From CAVUOA01 sp963742955 (GTDB lineage: Bacteria; Bacteroidota; Ignavibacteria; Tepidaquicellales; OLB5): a DNA stretch of 29,928 bases. The stretch spans positions 1 through 29,928 of the forward strand of contig CAVUOA010000023.1 of assembly GCA_963742955.1 (NCBI GenBank), read 5' to 3'. A program made the position numbers and the translations under genes. Shown one piece after another: positions 21,839 through 29,928 of this stretch. Numbering within the stretch: position 1 is the first letter of the stretch; the number at the start of each line of letters is the position of its first letter. The notes beneath the pieces are model-generated. The model had not been told where the DNA came from. It made no database searches and saw only the letters and a list, made by a program, of their open reading frames with translations.

Positions 21839-24679
21839 ATGAAGTACGATTTTAATGAAATAGAGCATAAATGGCAGAAATACTGGGAAGAAAACAAAAC
21901 TTTCCATGTTGAAGCTGATAAAACCAAACCAAAATTTTACTGCCTAGATTTTTTTCCTTACCCGTCATCCGAAGGGCTCCACGTCGGGCACCCGGAAGGC
22001 TATACAGCATCGGATATCATGGCGCGCTACAAGAGGATGAAAGGATATAACGTCCTCCACCCGATGGGCTGGGATGCATTCGGGCTTCAGGCGGAACAGT
22101 ACGCGGTAAAGAAAGGAATTCATCCTAAGCTCACCGTGAAAAATTCCGTTGAGAATTTTAAAAGACAGCTTAAAGAAATTGGATTTTCTTTTGATTGGGA
22201 ACGGGAAATTAATTCAACCGACCCGAATTATTATAAATGGACACAATGGATTTTCCTTCAGCTGTTTAAATTGGGTTTGGCTTACGAAGCGGAAGCACCT
22301 GTGAACTGGTGTCCCGAGCTTAATGCGATACTTGCAAACGAAGAGGTGCCCGAACAGATTGAAAAAGGGTACACCGTAGAGCGCCGCCCGATGAAACAAT
22401 GGATGCTGAAGATAACAGCATATGCCGACCGCCTGCTTAAAGACCTTGACTTACTCGATTGGCCTGAGAGCACCAAGGAAATGCAAAGGAACTGGATAGG
22501 AAAATCTGAAGGAGCAAGAGTGAAGTTTAAAGTCAAACACCCCACCCTAACCCTCCCCGAAGGGGAGGGGAGTTTGCCCGGGTATTTTAAAACAGATGCA
22601 GAAACCTGGTCAACGTCAAAAGAGAAAGTGAAAGAGCATAGAAAAAATCCTACAGACGCCGAAGCAATTCTTTGGGAGGAATTAAGAAATCATAAATTAG
22701 GCTTTCTCATAAGAAGGCAGCATGCTATTGACAGATACCTTGTGGATTATGTGTGCCTTGAGAGGAAGTTAGTTATTGAAGTTGATGGTGAAATCCACAA
22801 ATACACAAGAGAAGAAGATGAAAACAGGACAAAAGTTTTAAATAATTCAGGGTTCAGAGTCATACGATTTACGAACGATGAAGTAAAACTCAAACTTGAC
22901 GAAGTTGTAAGCAAGATTAAAATAGAACTGAACAAACAAGTCCTCCCCTTCGGGGAGGATTCAGGAGGGGTGTTGCTCGAAGTCTTTACTACTCGTCCCG
23001 ATACATTGTGGGGGGCAACTTACATGGTTATTGCACCGGAACATCCGTACGTTGATTTGATTACAACCGGTGAATGCAGAACCGGGGTTGAAATATATAA
23101 ACAGGCTGTAAAAAATAAATCTGACCTCGAACGACAGCAAATAGAAAAAGAAAAAACCGGAGCTTTCACCGGAGCGTATGCAATTAATCCTGTAAACAAT
23201 AAAGAAATACCAATCTGGATTTCCGATTACGTGCTGATGAGCTACGGCACCGGAGCAATAATGGCTGTGCCGGGACACGACGAGCGAGACTGGGACTTCG
23301 CAAAAAAATATCATATCCCCATAGTGGAAGTTGTTAAAGGCGGTGATGTTACCAAAGAAGCATTCACCGAAGACGGCGTGGCAGTGAACTCGGATTTTAT
23401 TAACGGACTTGGAACCGAAGATGCTAAGAAAAAAACTATTGAGTGGCTTGAAAAAAATAATCTCGGCAAAGCAGCTGTGCAGTATAAGCTGCGCGACTGG
23501 CTGTTCTCACGGCAGAGATATTGGGGCGAGCCTATTCCTGTCATTCATCTTGAAGATGGAACGGTTAAACCAGTTGATGAAAAAGATTTGCCGGTGGAGC
23601 TTCCTGATGTTGAATCATACAAACCCACGGGAACGGGAGAATCACCCCTGGCAGGCATTCCTGAATGGGTGAATACAATAGACAAAGAAACGGGCAAGCC
23701 GGCAAAACGAGAAACCAATACGATGCCGCAGTGGGCAGGCTCATGCTGGTATTACTTAAGATTCCTTGACCCGAATAACAATAAAGAATTCTGCAGCAAA
23801 GAAAACGAAAAATACTGGATGCCGGTTGACCTATACCTCGGCGGCGCGGAGCACGGTGTACTTCATTTGCTCTATGCAAGGTTCTGGCACAAAGTTTTGT
23901 ATGACCTCGGTTACGTTTCCACACCCGAGCCGTTTATGAAGCTCTACCACCAGGGAATGATACTCGGTGAGGATTCAAACAAAATGTCGAAATCAAGAGG
24001 GAACGTTGTAAATCCCGATGACGTAATAAATCAATACGGCGCAGATTCGCTCAGGCTGTTCGAAATGTTTCTGGGTCCGCTTTCTGCAACCAAACCATGG
24101 TCGACTCGTGGAATAGAAGGTGTGTACAGGTTTCTTAACCGCATATGGCGGCTTTATATCGATGAAAACGGAAACCTGAACAGTGCAATTCAGGATGTTA
24201 AGCCCTCGAAGGAAATAGAAATTAGTATTAACAAAGCTATTAAAGAGGTAACACGCGATATCGAAGATGAGGATATGAGGTTTAATACCTGCGTGAGCGA
24301 GATGATGATTTTTTTGAATGAGATTACCAAGTACGATGTTATGCCTCGAGAAGTGATGGAAAAATTCGTAAAAATACTTTCACCTTTTGCGCCGCACATT
24401 GCCGAAGAAATCTGGAACAGGCTTGGTCATAATAATTCGATTTCGTATGAAAGATGGCCGGAGTATGATGAGGCTAAGCTGCAAATGAAAATGGTTACTG
24501 TTGTAGGACAGGTGAACGGAAAAATGAGAACCAAAATTGATGTTCAAAACGATACTGATGAAAAAACTTTAACAGAGATTATAAAAAATGATGAGAAGGT
24601 GAAAAAATATCTTGACGGCAAAGAAATAGTTAAAGAAATCGTTGTAAAGAACAAACTTGTTAACATTGTAGTAAAGTAG
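21839..24679 (+). CDS. leuS: leucyl-tRNA synthetase with an in-frame DUF559 nuclease insertion
   Basis: Class I synthetase that charges tRNA-Leu and edits mischarged products. HIGH-type motif is YPSSEGLHVGHPEGYTASD; the KMSKS loop is SNKMSKSRGN. CP1 editing residues appear in TTRPDTLWGATY and GTGAIMAVPGHDERD. Normal length would be about 800 residues; here it is 946, because residues 234-378 form an extra block. That block carries a DUF559 domain between strand ARVKFKV and strand LLEVFTTRPDT. It contains no stop or frameshift, so the gene should still give one long polypeptide. Start ATG 21839 (MKYDFNEIEHKWQKYW) fits the family; a TTG at 21830 is also possible. DUF2203 follows 8 bases later. 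Confidence 0.95.
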   Translation: MKYDFNEIEHKWQKYWEENKTFHVEADKTKPKFYCLDFFPYPSSEGLHVGHPEGYTASDIMARYKRMKGYNVLHPMGWDAFGLQAEQYAVKKGIHPKLTVKNSVENFKRQLKEIGFSFDWEREINSTDPNYYKWTQWIFLQLFKLGLAYEAEAPVNWCPELNAILANEEVPEQIEKGYTVERRPMKQWMLKITAYADRLLKDLDLLDWPESTKEMQRNWIGKSEGARVKFKVKHPTLTLPEGEGSLPGYFKTDAETWSTSKEKVKEHRKNPTDAEAILWEELRNHKLGFLIRRQHAIDRYLVDYVCLERKLVIEVDGEIHKYTREEDENRTKVLNNSGFRVIRFTNDEVKLKLDEVVSKIKIELNKQVLPFGEDSGGVLLEVFTTRPDTLWGATYMVIAPEHPYVDLITTGECRTGVEIYKQAVKNKSDLERQQIEKEKTGAFTGAYAINPVNNKEIPIWISDYVLMSYGTGAIMAVPGHDERDWDFAKKYHIPIVEVVKGGDVTKEAFTEDGVAVNSDFINGLGTEDAKKKTIEWLEKNNLGKAAVQYKLRDWLFSRQRYWGEPIPVIHLEDGTVKPVDEKDLPVELPDVESYKPTGTGESPLAGIPEWVNTIDKETGKPAKRETNTMPQWAGSCWYYLRFLDPNNNKEFCSKENEKYWMPVDLYLGGAEHGVLHLLYARFWHKVLYDLGYVSTPEPFMKLYHQGMILGEDSNKMSKSRGNVVNPDDVINQYGADSLRLFEMFLGPLSATKPWSTRGIEGVYRFLNRIWRLYIDENGNLNSAIQDVKPSKEIEISINKAIKEVTRDIEDEDMRFNTCVSEMMIFLNEITKYDVMPREVMEKFVKILSPFAPHIAEEIWNRLGHNNSISYERWPEYDEAKLQMKMVTVVGQVNGKMRTKIDVQNDTDEKTLTEIIKNDEKVKKYLDGKEIVKEIVVKNKLVNIVVK
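22538..22972 (+). mobile_element. DUF559 nuclease element with inverted C-rich ends inside leuS
   Basis: A 435-bp block (145 codons, exactly in frame). The left end (22538-22570) reads CACCCCACCC, a short arm and a CCTCCCC-GAA-GGGGAGG hairpin. The right end (22942-22972) is the inverted version, hairpin then GGAGGGGTG. Between them is a full DUF559 domain with LWEELRNHKLGFLIRRQHAI, VDYVCLERKLVIEVDGEIH and FRVIRFTNDEV. The Asp and Glu positions of the Vsr-like PD-(D/E)XK site are present, so the nuclease looks active. There are no intein splice motifs at the edges (no Cys/Ser start, no His-Asn end). Target-site duplication is not apparent. Mobility is inferred from structure. Confidence 0.8.
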
Positions 24680-24687
24680 AATTACGT

Positions 24688-25073
24688 ATGCTTCATAAAA
24701 AGCATTTTACATTAAACGAAGCTAACCGCCTGCTTGGTATAATCAGGCCGCTGATTGAACAGATGACCGGGCTTAAAGGAATTCTTGATGAGCAGGGTTA
24801 CGATATATTCCGTCACCAGTATTTCGGCGGAATAGGTCCCAATGGAACAGGCGAGTTTCCCAAAGAGATGGAAGAGCTTGTAGTGATTGTTAAAAAAATA
24901 GCTTCTTACGGCGTGGTGATTAAGAGCATTGAAAACGCACTGCTCGATTTCCGTATATCCGCAAGAACGGCGAAGAAGTTTACCTCTGCTGGAAAAGAGG
25001 CGAGGGTGAAATTCAGTACTGGCATACAATTCCCGACGGGTTTTCGGGAAGAAAAAATATTAATGAGTTATGA
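24688..25073 (+). CDS. DUF2203 protein (frameshifted as read)
   Basis: A small protein with the DUF2203 pattern: FTLNEANRLLGIIRPLIEQM at the start and a long helical middle (GEFPKEMEELVVIVKKIASYG). As read, the frame runs on to 25116 with a non-conserved tail. Adding one C to the CC at about 24952 gives YIRKNGEEVYLCWKRGEGEI and IQYWHTIPDGFSGR, the conserved family end, with a TGA at 25071-25073. I take that as the true end (about 128 residues). It lies 8 bases after leuS. Function of the family is unknown. Confidence 0.8.
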
Positions 25074-25076
25074 CAC

Positions 25077-25107
25077 ACGGCTGGCTTTTAAACCGGCCGT
25101 TTATTTT
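25077..25107 (+). terminator. candidate terminator after DUF2203
   Basis: ACGGCTGG (25077-25084) and CCGGCCGT (25093-25100) pair over 8 bases with one G-U, then TTATTTT. It lies directly after the corrected DUF2203 stop, which supports that correction. Confidence 0.6.
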
Positions 25108-25124
25108 ATAAAATAAATATCTAT

Positions 25125-26024
25125 ATGAATATATTTAATACGGCAGTAGTAAAAATGATTCCCATTGTTCCAAAAGGAATAGTGAGGAAGTTCGCAAATC
25201 CTTACATTGCAGGCGATAAGCTTTCTGAAGCTGTGCAAAAAGCGAAAGACCTCAACAGTAATGGCATTATGGGAACAATGGATGTGCTGGGTGAGCACAA
25301 CACGCTTAAAGAACAGGCAATAGAATCAACGAACGAATGTATTCAGGTGCTTGATGCAATTAACCAATATAAACTCGATTCAAATTTATCGCTCAAGCTT
25401 ACACAGCTAGGACTGCAAATGGATATTGATTTCTGCAAAGAAAATTTATTCCGTATTCTTGATGCGGCAAGGAAATACAACATATTTGTGAGAATAGATA
25501 TGGAAGACTCCGCCTGCACTGAAGATACGCTTAAGCTCTACGAGATGTCAAGAGAATATTATCCGAACTGCGGTGTTGTAATTCAAGCTTACATGAGAAG
25601 AAGTTATGCCGATGTGGAAAGACTTACGAAACAGAAAGCAAACTTCAGGCTTTGCAAAGGAATATATGTAGAGCCCGAGGAAATTGCATACAAGAAAAAA
25701 GAAGAAATCAACCAAAACTTTCTTAAGATACTGCGTCTGATGCTGGATAATAAAGCATACGTTGGCATAGCCACACATGATGATGCTGTTGTTAACGGTG
25801 CTTACAAAATACTTGATGAGTTCAAGCTGAAGAAAGAAGAATATGAATTTCAAATGCTGCTGGGGTGAGAGAAAAATTACGTGACCCAGATTCATGAAAG
25901 GGGACACAGAATGAGGATATATATCCCGTTTGGCGAGCATTGGTACAATTACTGCATCCGCCGCTTCAAAGAAAATCCAAAGATGGCAACCTACGTGCTG
26001 AAGAGTATATTAACGGGGAATTAA
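25125..26024 (+). CDS. putA: proline dehydrogenase (frameshifted as read)
   Basis: Monofunctional FAD-linked proline dehydrogenase, first step of proline breakdown. Conserved parts of the beta-alpha barrel are visible: LSLKLTQLGLQMD, NIFVRIDMEDSACTEDTL, YPNCGVVIQAYMRRS, FRLCKGIYVEP and GIATHDD. As read, a TGA ends the frame at 25868 after EFQMLLG. Adding one G at about 25863 and removing one C at about 25886 restores GVREKLRDQIHERGHR. The original frame then continues IYIPFGEHWYNYCIRRFKEN, the FAD-binding C-terminus, to a TAA at 26024. Full length is about 300 residues, normal for the family. The second-step dehydrogenase is not in the window. Confidence 0.88.
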
Positions 26025-26052
26025 AACAGATTTTTCTTGAAGTGTCTTTTTC

Positions 26053-26507
26053 TTAGTTCTGGTCTTTTCCCATTTTAACAGTTACGGTTTCTTTGGTCGG
26101 GTCGTAAACAGCCTCGTATGTATCCAGATTTTTCTTTGCAGGACCTCAGTTACTTTACCGTCGATTGCATATTCGGAGCCGTGGCAGGGGCAGACAAATT
26201 TATTCCCGGTAAGCTCAACTGTGCACCCCTTATGTTTGCAAATTAAATTTACTGCTAAAAACTGAGTTTGGGAAAGCCTTACCAGCATATCTTCATCATC
26301 AAGAAAAATGGCGCCGCCGACTTTTGCAAGTGAGTTTTTTGCGTCTTTCAGGTTTACTACAATATCACCGCCAAGTTTGGATATTCTTCCGTGTTTTAAA
26401 CTGGCAGCAAGCGCATCAATATCAAGAGATGAAAGAACTGTGCCTCCGACTGCAATTCCTATAGCAGACCTTTTTATGAATTCTCTCCTCGATATTTTAT
26501 TTGCCAT
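26053..26507 (-). CDS. Tat-exported Rieske 2Fe-2S protein (frameshifted as read)
   Basis: A Rieske protein with a twin-arginine signal (SRREFIKRSAIGIAVGG). The cluster-binding boxes are CKHKGC and CPCHGS, giving the two Cys and two His ligands. It may serve a cytochrome bc-type or other quinol-oxidising complex; no cytochrome b gene is in the window. As read, the end is non-conserved. Adding one G at about 26143 changes it to VTEGPAKKNLDTYEAVYDPT and a stop at 26053-26055, a normal C-terminus. ATG 26507 (MANKISRREF) is preferred over the longer start at 26534, because the Tat motif belongs near the N-terminus. Confidence 0.88.
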
Positions 26508-26767
26508 AAATTTAAATCCCCCTAAAAATTTCAAGTTTAAGTTATTAAAACAGTTCCTTCACACAATTAATCTTAAATAAGTTATTAACATTCTTCAAAA
26601 CATGCAATATAAATTAGTCGTTTCAAATTTAACAATTATTACAGATTTGTAAATTCTTGTATCTTTTAGCTGTAAACCCACCATAACTGCAATTGAATTA
26701 TAGAACAATTTCATTTAATTTGATAAATCTGTAAAAAAACAATCAAAACCGAAAACAATTATAACCT

Positions 26768-27610
26768 ATGTCATTAGAAAAAGATATATCTGCTTTATAT
26801 AACAAAACCAAATTATCAGCTAAAGAATCCCAAAAGGCAAATTCGGTATTTAAAGAGCTTTTAAAGCTGCTGAACAAGGGAAAAGTGCGCTCTGCTGAAT
26901 TTAAAGACGGCTCGTGGAGGGCAAACCCATGGGTAAAACAGGGGATATTACTCGGGTTCAGAATAGGGAAGCTGAAAGACCAGTCGATTAGAACTGCACT
27001 AATTCCGTTATTTTGATAAACATACATTAGGGGTAAAACATATTAAGCTTACAGACAGCATCAGGGAAGTCCCCTGCTAGTTATTCATTGGTGACGGCTG
27101 TTATGTAGGCAAAGGAAAGATTTGTATGCCCCCGATGTATATTAACATTGGCGCGTATGTTGATGATAATACATTAATTGATTCTCACGCACTGGTCGGC
27201 TCTTGCGCGCAGCTTGGGAAAAATATCCATCTTTCCGCAGCGGCGCAAATCGGCGGAGTGCTTGAGCCGATTAACTCTGTGCCGGTTATTGTTGAAGATG
27301 ATGTTATGATTGGCGGCAATGCCGGAATTTATGAAGGCACAATCGTAAAACGCAGGGCTGTAATCGGGGCAGGATGTGTTATTACAGGTTCAACGCCTGT
27401 TTATGATACTGTGAAAGGTCTGGTTTACAGGAAAACAAAAGATGAACCGCTTGTGATACCGGAAAATGCTGTTGTTGTTGCCGGCACGCGTCCGCTGAAA
27501 TCAGAATTTGCAATAGAAAACAATTTGTCTATCTACACGCCGGTTATAATAAAATACCGAGATGAGAAAACCAATGCATCCACCGCTTTGGAGGAAAGTC
27601 TGAAAGATAA
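26768..27610 (+). CDS. dapD: tetrahydrodipicolinate N-succinyltransferase (several frameshifts as read)
   Basis: Left-handed beta-helix acyltransferase of the lysine/diaminopimelate pathway. The N-terminal part (26768-27016) has WRANPWVKQGILLGFRIGKL. The hexapeptide-repeat part, in another frame from 27126, has MPPMYINIGAYVDDNTLID, SHALVGSCAQ, LSAAAQIGGVLEP and GTIVKRRAVIGAGCVI. The link, F-DKHTLGVKHIKLTDSIREVP then GDGCYVGKGKICMPP, is spread over shifted frames, so about three one-base indels lie at 27013, 27066 and 27096. A stop TAA at 27608-27610 becomes in frame if one A is added near 27603. As read, the frame instead runs into the next gene. Confidence 0.85.
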
Positions 27611-27623
27611 TACAGGTGCAACA

Positions 27624-28318
27624 ATGAAGATTGCTGTAATTTCCGATATTCACGCTAACCTTGAAGCGCTTGAAGTATGCCTTGCTAAAATTGATGAGCT
27701 TAAGCCTGATAAATTAATCTGCCTCGGTGACCTTGTTGATTACTGCGCTCAGCCGAATGAAGTTGTTGAACTGATTAAAAATAATTGTGATGTTGTAATT
27801 ATGGGCAACCATGATGAGGCGGATTCAATTATGAGCGCGCTGAAGGTTTTACCGAAAATGCTTTTATATCATCCGTTCATACCCGTTCTGTGAGAAAATC
27901 CGAATATGTCGAAGTATTTTAAAACCCTGCCCCTGACATATTCAATAAAAAATGTACTCTTTGTTAAAATGTCTCGCCGCTTAATCCGGTGAATTATAAA
28001 TATATTCTTAACCTTGAGGCAGCCAAAAATGCATTCGGGTCTTTTTTAGAAAATGTGTGTTTTATAGGTCATTCACACCGTCCTGTGATATTTGAAGAGA
28101 AGAATTCAAACGTTTTTGAAGCCGAAAGTGTTAGTAATATCGGAAGTTCAAGATATATTATTAATGTTGGAAGCGTTGGACAGCCAAGGGACGGAAATCC
28201 TAAGCTAAGTTTTGGATTTTTTGACACAGATAGCTTCAAATATAGTAATTACAGGCTCGGATATCCGGCTGAAAGTGCTTCAAAAAAGATACTTTGGAAG
28301 AATTACCGCCTTTTTTAG
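27624..28318 (+). CDS. calcineurin-like metallophosphoesterase (several frameshifts as read)
   Basis: A YfcE/COG0639-type phosphoesterase. Metal ligands are visible across three frames: SDIHAN (Asp, His), LGDLVDY, MGNHDEAD, and further on GHSHRP near a conserved end INVGSVGQPRDGNPK. As read, the first part stops at 27893. The middle EGFTENAFISSVHTRSV and KTLPLTYSIKNVLFV lie in other frames, and the last part starts at about 27989. At least three indels (about 27840, 27937 and 27975) are needed. The own start is ATG 27624 with AGGTG seven to eleven bases upstream, which argues that it is a separate gene and not a fusion to dapD. Confidence 0.8.
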
Positions 28319-28427
28319 CCGGAAAGGATATTAAAAGGGGTATAAAATTTAATAAAAATTGTATATTTTAAAGTTCTCATAAGCAAATTATTATTCATTT
28401 TAGCTTATATTATCCTGAATATCAATA

Positions 28428-29139
28428 ATGAACGTCAAACTTGAATCACCGTCTTGTGTTGCTTGCCAGTCAAGGCTGACAAATGTATTTTGCACGTTGA
28501 CTGACACGCAGCTTACGAACCTATCGGTCGAAAAATCATGCAATATCTATAAAAAAGGGCAGCTGGTCTTCTATGAAGGCAACCGCCCGACGGGATTATA
28601 CTGTGTAAATAAAGGTAAAGTTAAGGTTTACCAGATCAGGCATGGAAGGAAAAGAGCAGATTATACGGCTTGCAAAAGACGGAGATATACTGGGCTACCG
28701 CTCACTTATTAGCGGTGAAATGTACACAGCCTCCGCTTCTATAATTGAGGATTCAACAATTTGTTTCATCCCCAAGAAGACGTTCTTTGATTTGCTTCAA
28801 ACAAACTCGGAGCTTTGTTCCAGGATGATGAAGCTGTTATCTAATGACCTGAAATCGGCTGAGAAAAGAATAACAGGTCTCGCGCAGAAACCTGTAAGGG
28901 AACGCATGGCGGAAACTATACTTATGTTAAAAGAATTCTACGGACTTGACAGCGAGAAACACACTATCAAAGCAAACTTATCGCGCGAAGACATAGCAAA
29001 TATAGTGGGCACCGCAACAGAAACTGCTATTAGAGTTTTATCGGAGTTCAAGAGTGAGAAGATTATTAACCTGATGGGAAAGAAAATCCAGATAATAAAC
29101 AATGACGCTTTAATAAGGGCAGCTAACGTCTTCGATTAG
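28428..29139 (+). CDS. Crp/Fnr-family regulator (frameshifted as read)
   Basis: A transcription regulator with an N-terminal cyclic-nucleotide-type sensor barrel (QLVFYEGNRPTGLYCVNKGK, GDILGYRSLISGE) and a C-terminal winged helix (KPVRERMAETILML, LSREDIANIVGTATETAIRV). Cys residues at about 10, 13 and 22 (CVACQ..VFC) recall the FNR iron-sulfur ligands, though spacing differs. As read, it breaks at 28638; dropping one A restores VYQI-GMEGKEQIIRLAKDG. Full length is about 237 residues. A hemerythrin-like gene follows behind a terminator, so an oxygen or nitric-oxide response is plausible. Confidence 0.88.
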
Positions 29140-29159
29140 CTTAAGTAAGATTATTGCTG

Positions 29160-29185
29160 AGCCGGTAAATAACCCGGCTTTTTTA
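29160..29185 (+). terminator. rho-independent terminator after the Crp/Fnr gene
   Basis: AGCCGG (29160-29165) pairs with CCGGCT (29174-29179), with an A/T-rich loop, then a run of T residues. Confidence 0.8.
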
Positions 29186-29216
29186 TTATTTATCAATTAA
29201 TAAAAGATTATTTTAT

Positions 29217-29711
29217 ATGAGTTCAGAAGAAAACCGTTCAAAACCGTATGACCTGATTTCGCTTATTGAATCAGAACAGGATATTATTATGGAAAAGCTC
29301 ACAGGACTGGAGAAATATGCATGGAAAATAGAAGAGTCGGGTTTAACGGATTCTGTTTATGAAAATGCTAAAAGCCTCCATAAATATATCTTTAACGATA
29401 TTACACGCTACTTTACTCTTGAAGAGCTTCTTCTTTTCCCGGAGCTTGAAAAAGTGATGCCGCACCATTCTTCTTCGGCAGCTATGAAAGAAGAACACAC
29501 CCGCATATTGGGCATTTGCACAGCTATTGAAAAGATGCTTCAAAATAAAAATGATCGGAGAAGATAAAAGAAAAACTCCAGGCAGAAATTATTTCGCTGG
29601 TTGATATACTTCAAAGGCATATCACAAGAACATATATATGCCGTGAGGTGCAGACTATGTTAACGCCTGAGATTCAGCAGGAAATATATACCGGTATGGT
29701 AAAGTCTTTAA
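29217..29711 (+). CDS. hemerythrin-like HHE protein (frameshifted as read; end approximate)
   Basis: A helical, di-iron HHE-type protein. Likely metal ligands are the His in SLHKYIFND, the Glu residues in FTLEELLLFPELEK, and the His in MKEEHTRIL. As read, it ends at 29567. Adding one G at about 29557 continues the frame as EKLQAEIISLVDILQRHI and, after further small errors at about 29625-29647, VQTMLTPEIQQEIYTGMVK. That tail is the normal fourth helix. No certain stop is seen; a TAA at 29709-29711 in a neighbouring frame is the best candidate. Such proteins bind O2 or NO or repair iron-sulfur centres. Confidence 0.78.
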
Positions 29712-29733
29712 ATCCAGAACTGACATCCGGATT

Positions 29734-29928
29734 TTATTTAATCAGTATCATTTTCCGTGTTTGTGAAAACGCACCTGCCTCGAGCCTGTAAAAATACAAA
29801 CCGCTTGAAATATTAGTACCGTCAAATGTAACCCTGTAGCTGCCCGGCTGTTTGAATTCCGACACAAGCTTTTTTAATTCCCTTCCGGTAATATCATAAA
29901 CAGTCAGTTCAACCTGCGAAGCCTTCGG
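29734..29928 (-). CDS. C-terminal part of a T9SS-secreted protein (cut by window edge)
   Basis: The last 64 residues of a larger protein whose start lies beyond the right edge. The sequence TVYDITGRELKKLVSE, then PGSYRVTFDGTNISSGLYFY and a final TRKMILIK, is a type IX secretion (Por) C-terminal sorting domain of the kind frequent in Ignavibacteria. It directs the cargo across the outer membrane and is normally removed. Nothing can be said about the cargo itself. The gene converges on the hemerythrin-like gene. The frame is uninterrupted over this part. Confidence 0.88.
   Translation of the reverse strand, partial: PKASQVELTVYDITGRELKKLVSEFKQPGSYRVTFDGTNISSGLYFYRLEAGAFSQTRKMILIK

Noticed and set aside
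22538..22972. The DUF559 block in leuS as an intein or intron
   Set aside because: There is no Cys/Ser/Thr at the start, no His-Asn at the end, and no splicing blocks. The block is an exact multiple of three without stops, and it has no group I or II intron features that I can see.

Overview
The window looks like a piece of a Bacteroidetes/Chlorobi-group genome, most likely Ignavibacteria-like and probably a metagenome contig. Three things point there. The protein cut by the right edge ends in a type IX secretion (Por) sorting domain. The citrate synthases are of the mitochondrial/eukaryotic type. There is a DUF3098 gene, TonB and many TPR lipoproteins, and intergenic spaces are littered with short palindromic repeats. 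This placement is inference from protein families.

Layout. 1-427: gene-free, packed with inverted repeats. 428-3188: two tandem, diverged citrate synthases that share an upstream element. 3265-4682: an L,D-transpeptidase and an EthD-like protein. 4819-10090: a same-strand run of TonB, a small membrane protein, a PstS-like lipoprotein, a TPR protein, an M20 dipeptidase and a DUF3098 protein, closed by a terminator. 10280-12646: an SRPBCC protein, a four-helix membrane protein, a protein with an acidic repeat tail, and a PhnP-like metallohydrolase. 12708-12806: a pair of C-rich palindromes, then a zinc-type MDR dehydrogenase. 13990-16125 (minus): tRNA-Leu(UAA), nuoJ, trpS and a frameshifted SnoaL-like gene. 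16263-16345: a broken 5' half-copy of that tRNA, interrupted by two palindromes. 16453-19443: TPR lipoproteins and companions. 19444-20121: gene-free, with repeats and one possible small RNA. 20177-21667 (minus): purE and a Cof-type HAD phosphatase. 21839-26024: leuS, DUF2203 and proline dehydrogenase. 26053-29928: a Rieske protein, dapD, a metallophosphoesterase, a Crp/Fnr regulator, a hemerythrin-like protein and the T9SS cargo tail.

The most striking object is in leuS. A complete DUF559 (Vsr-like PD-(D/E)XK) nuclease domain sits in frame in the loop that opens the CP1 editing domain. The inserted segment is 435 bp (145 codons) with no stop codon, and its two ends are inverted copies of a C-rich palindrome. 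Solitary relatives of that palindrome occur elsewhere in the window (235-267, 12708-12737, 12761-12806). This suggests a nuclease-encoding mobile element whose non-autonomous ends also spread alone.

A second general point is reading-frame quality. Single-base indels, often in short G or C runs, break many genes, most densely from about 24.9 to 29.7 kb. Restoring one base each time recovers conserved protein sequence, so I treat most of these as one gene with a frameshift, probably sequencing or assembly error rather than decay. Starts were moved to internal ATGs where the upstream part was non-conserved or repeat-derived.
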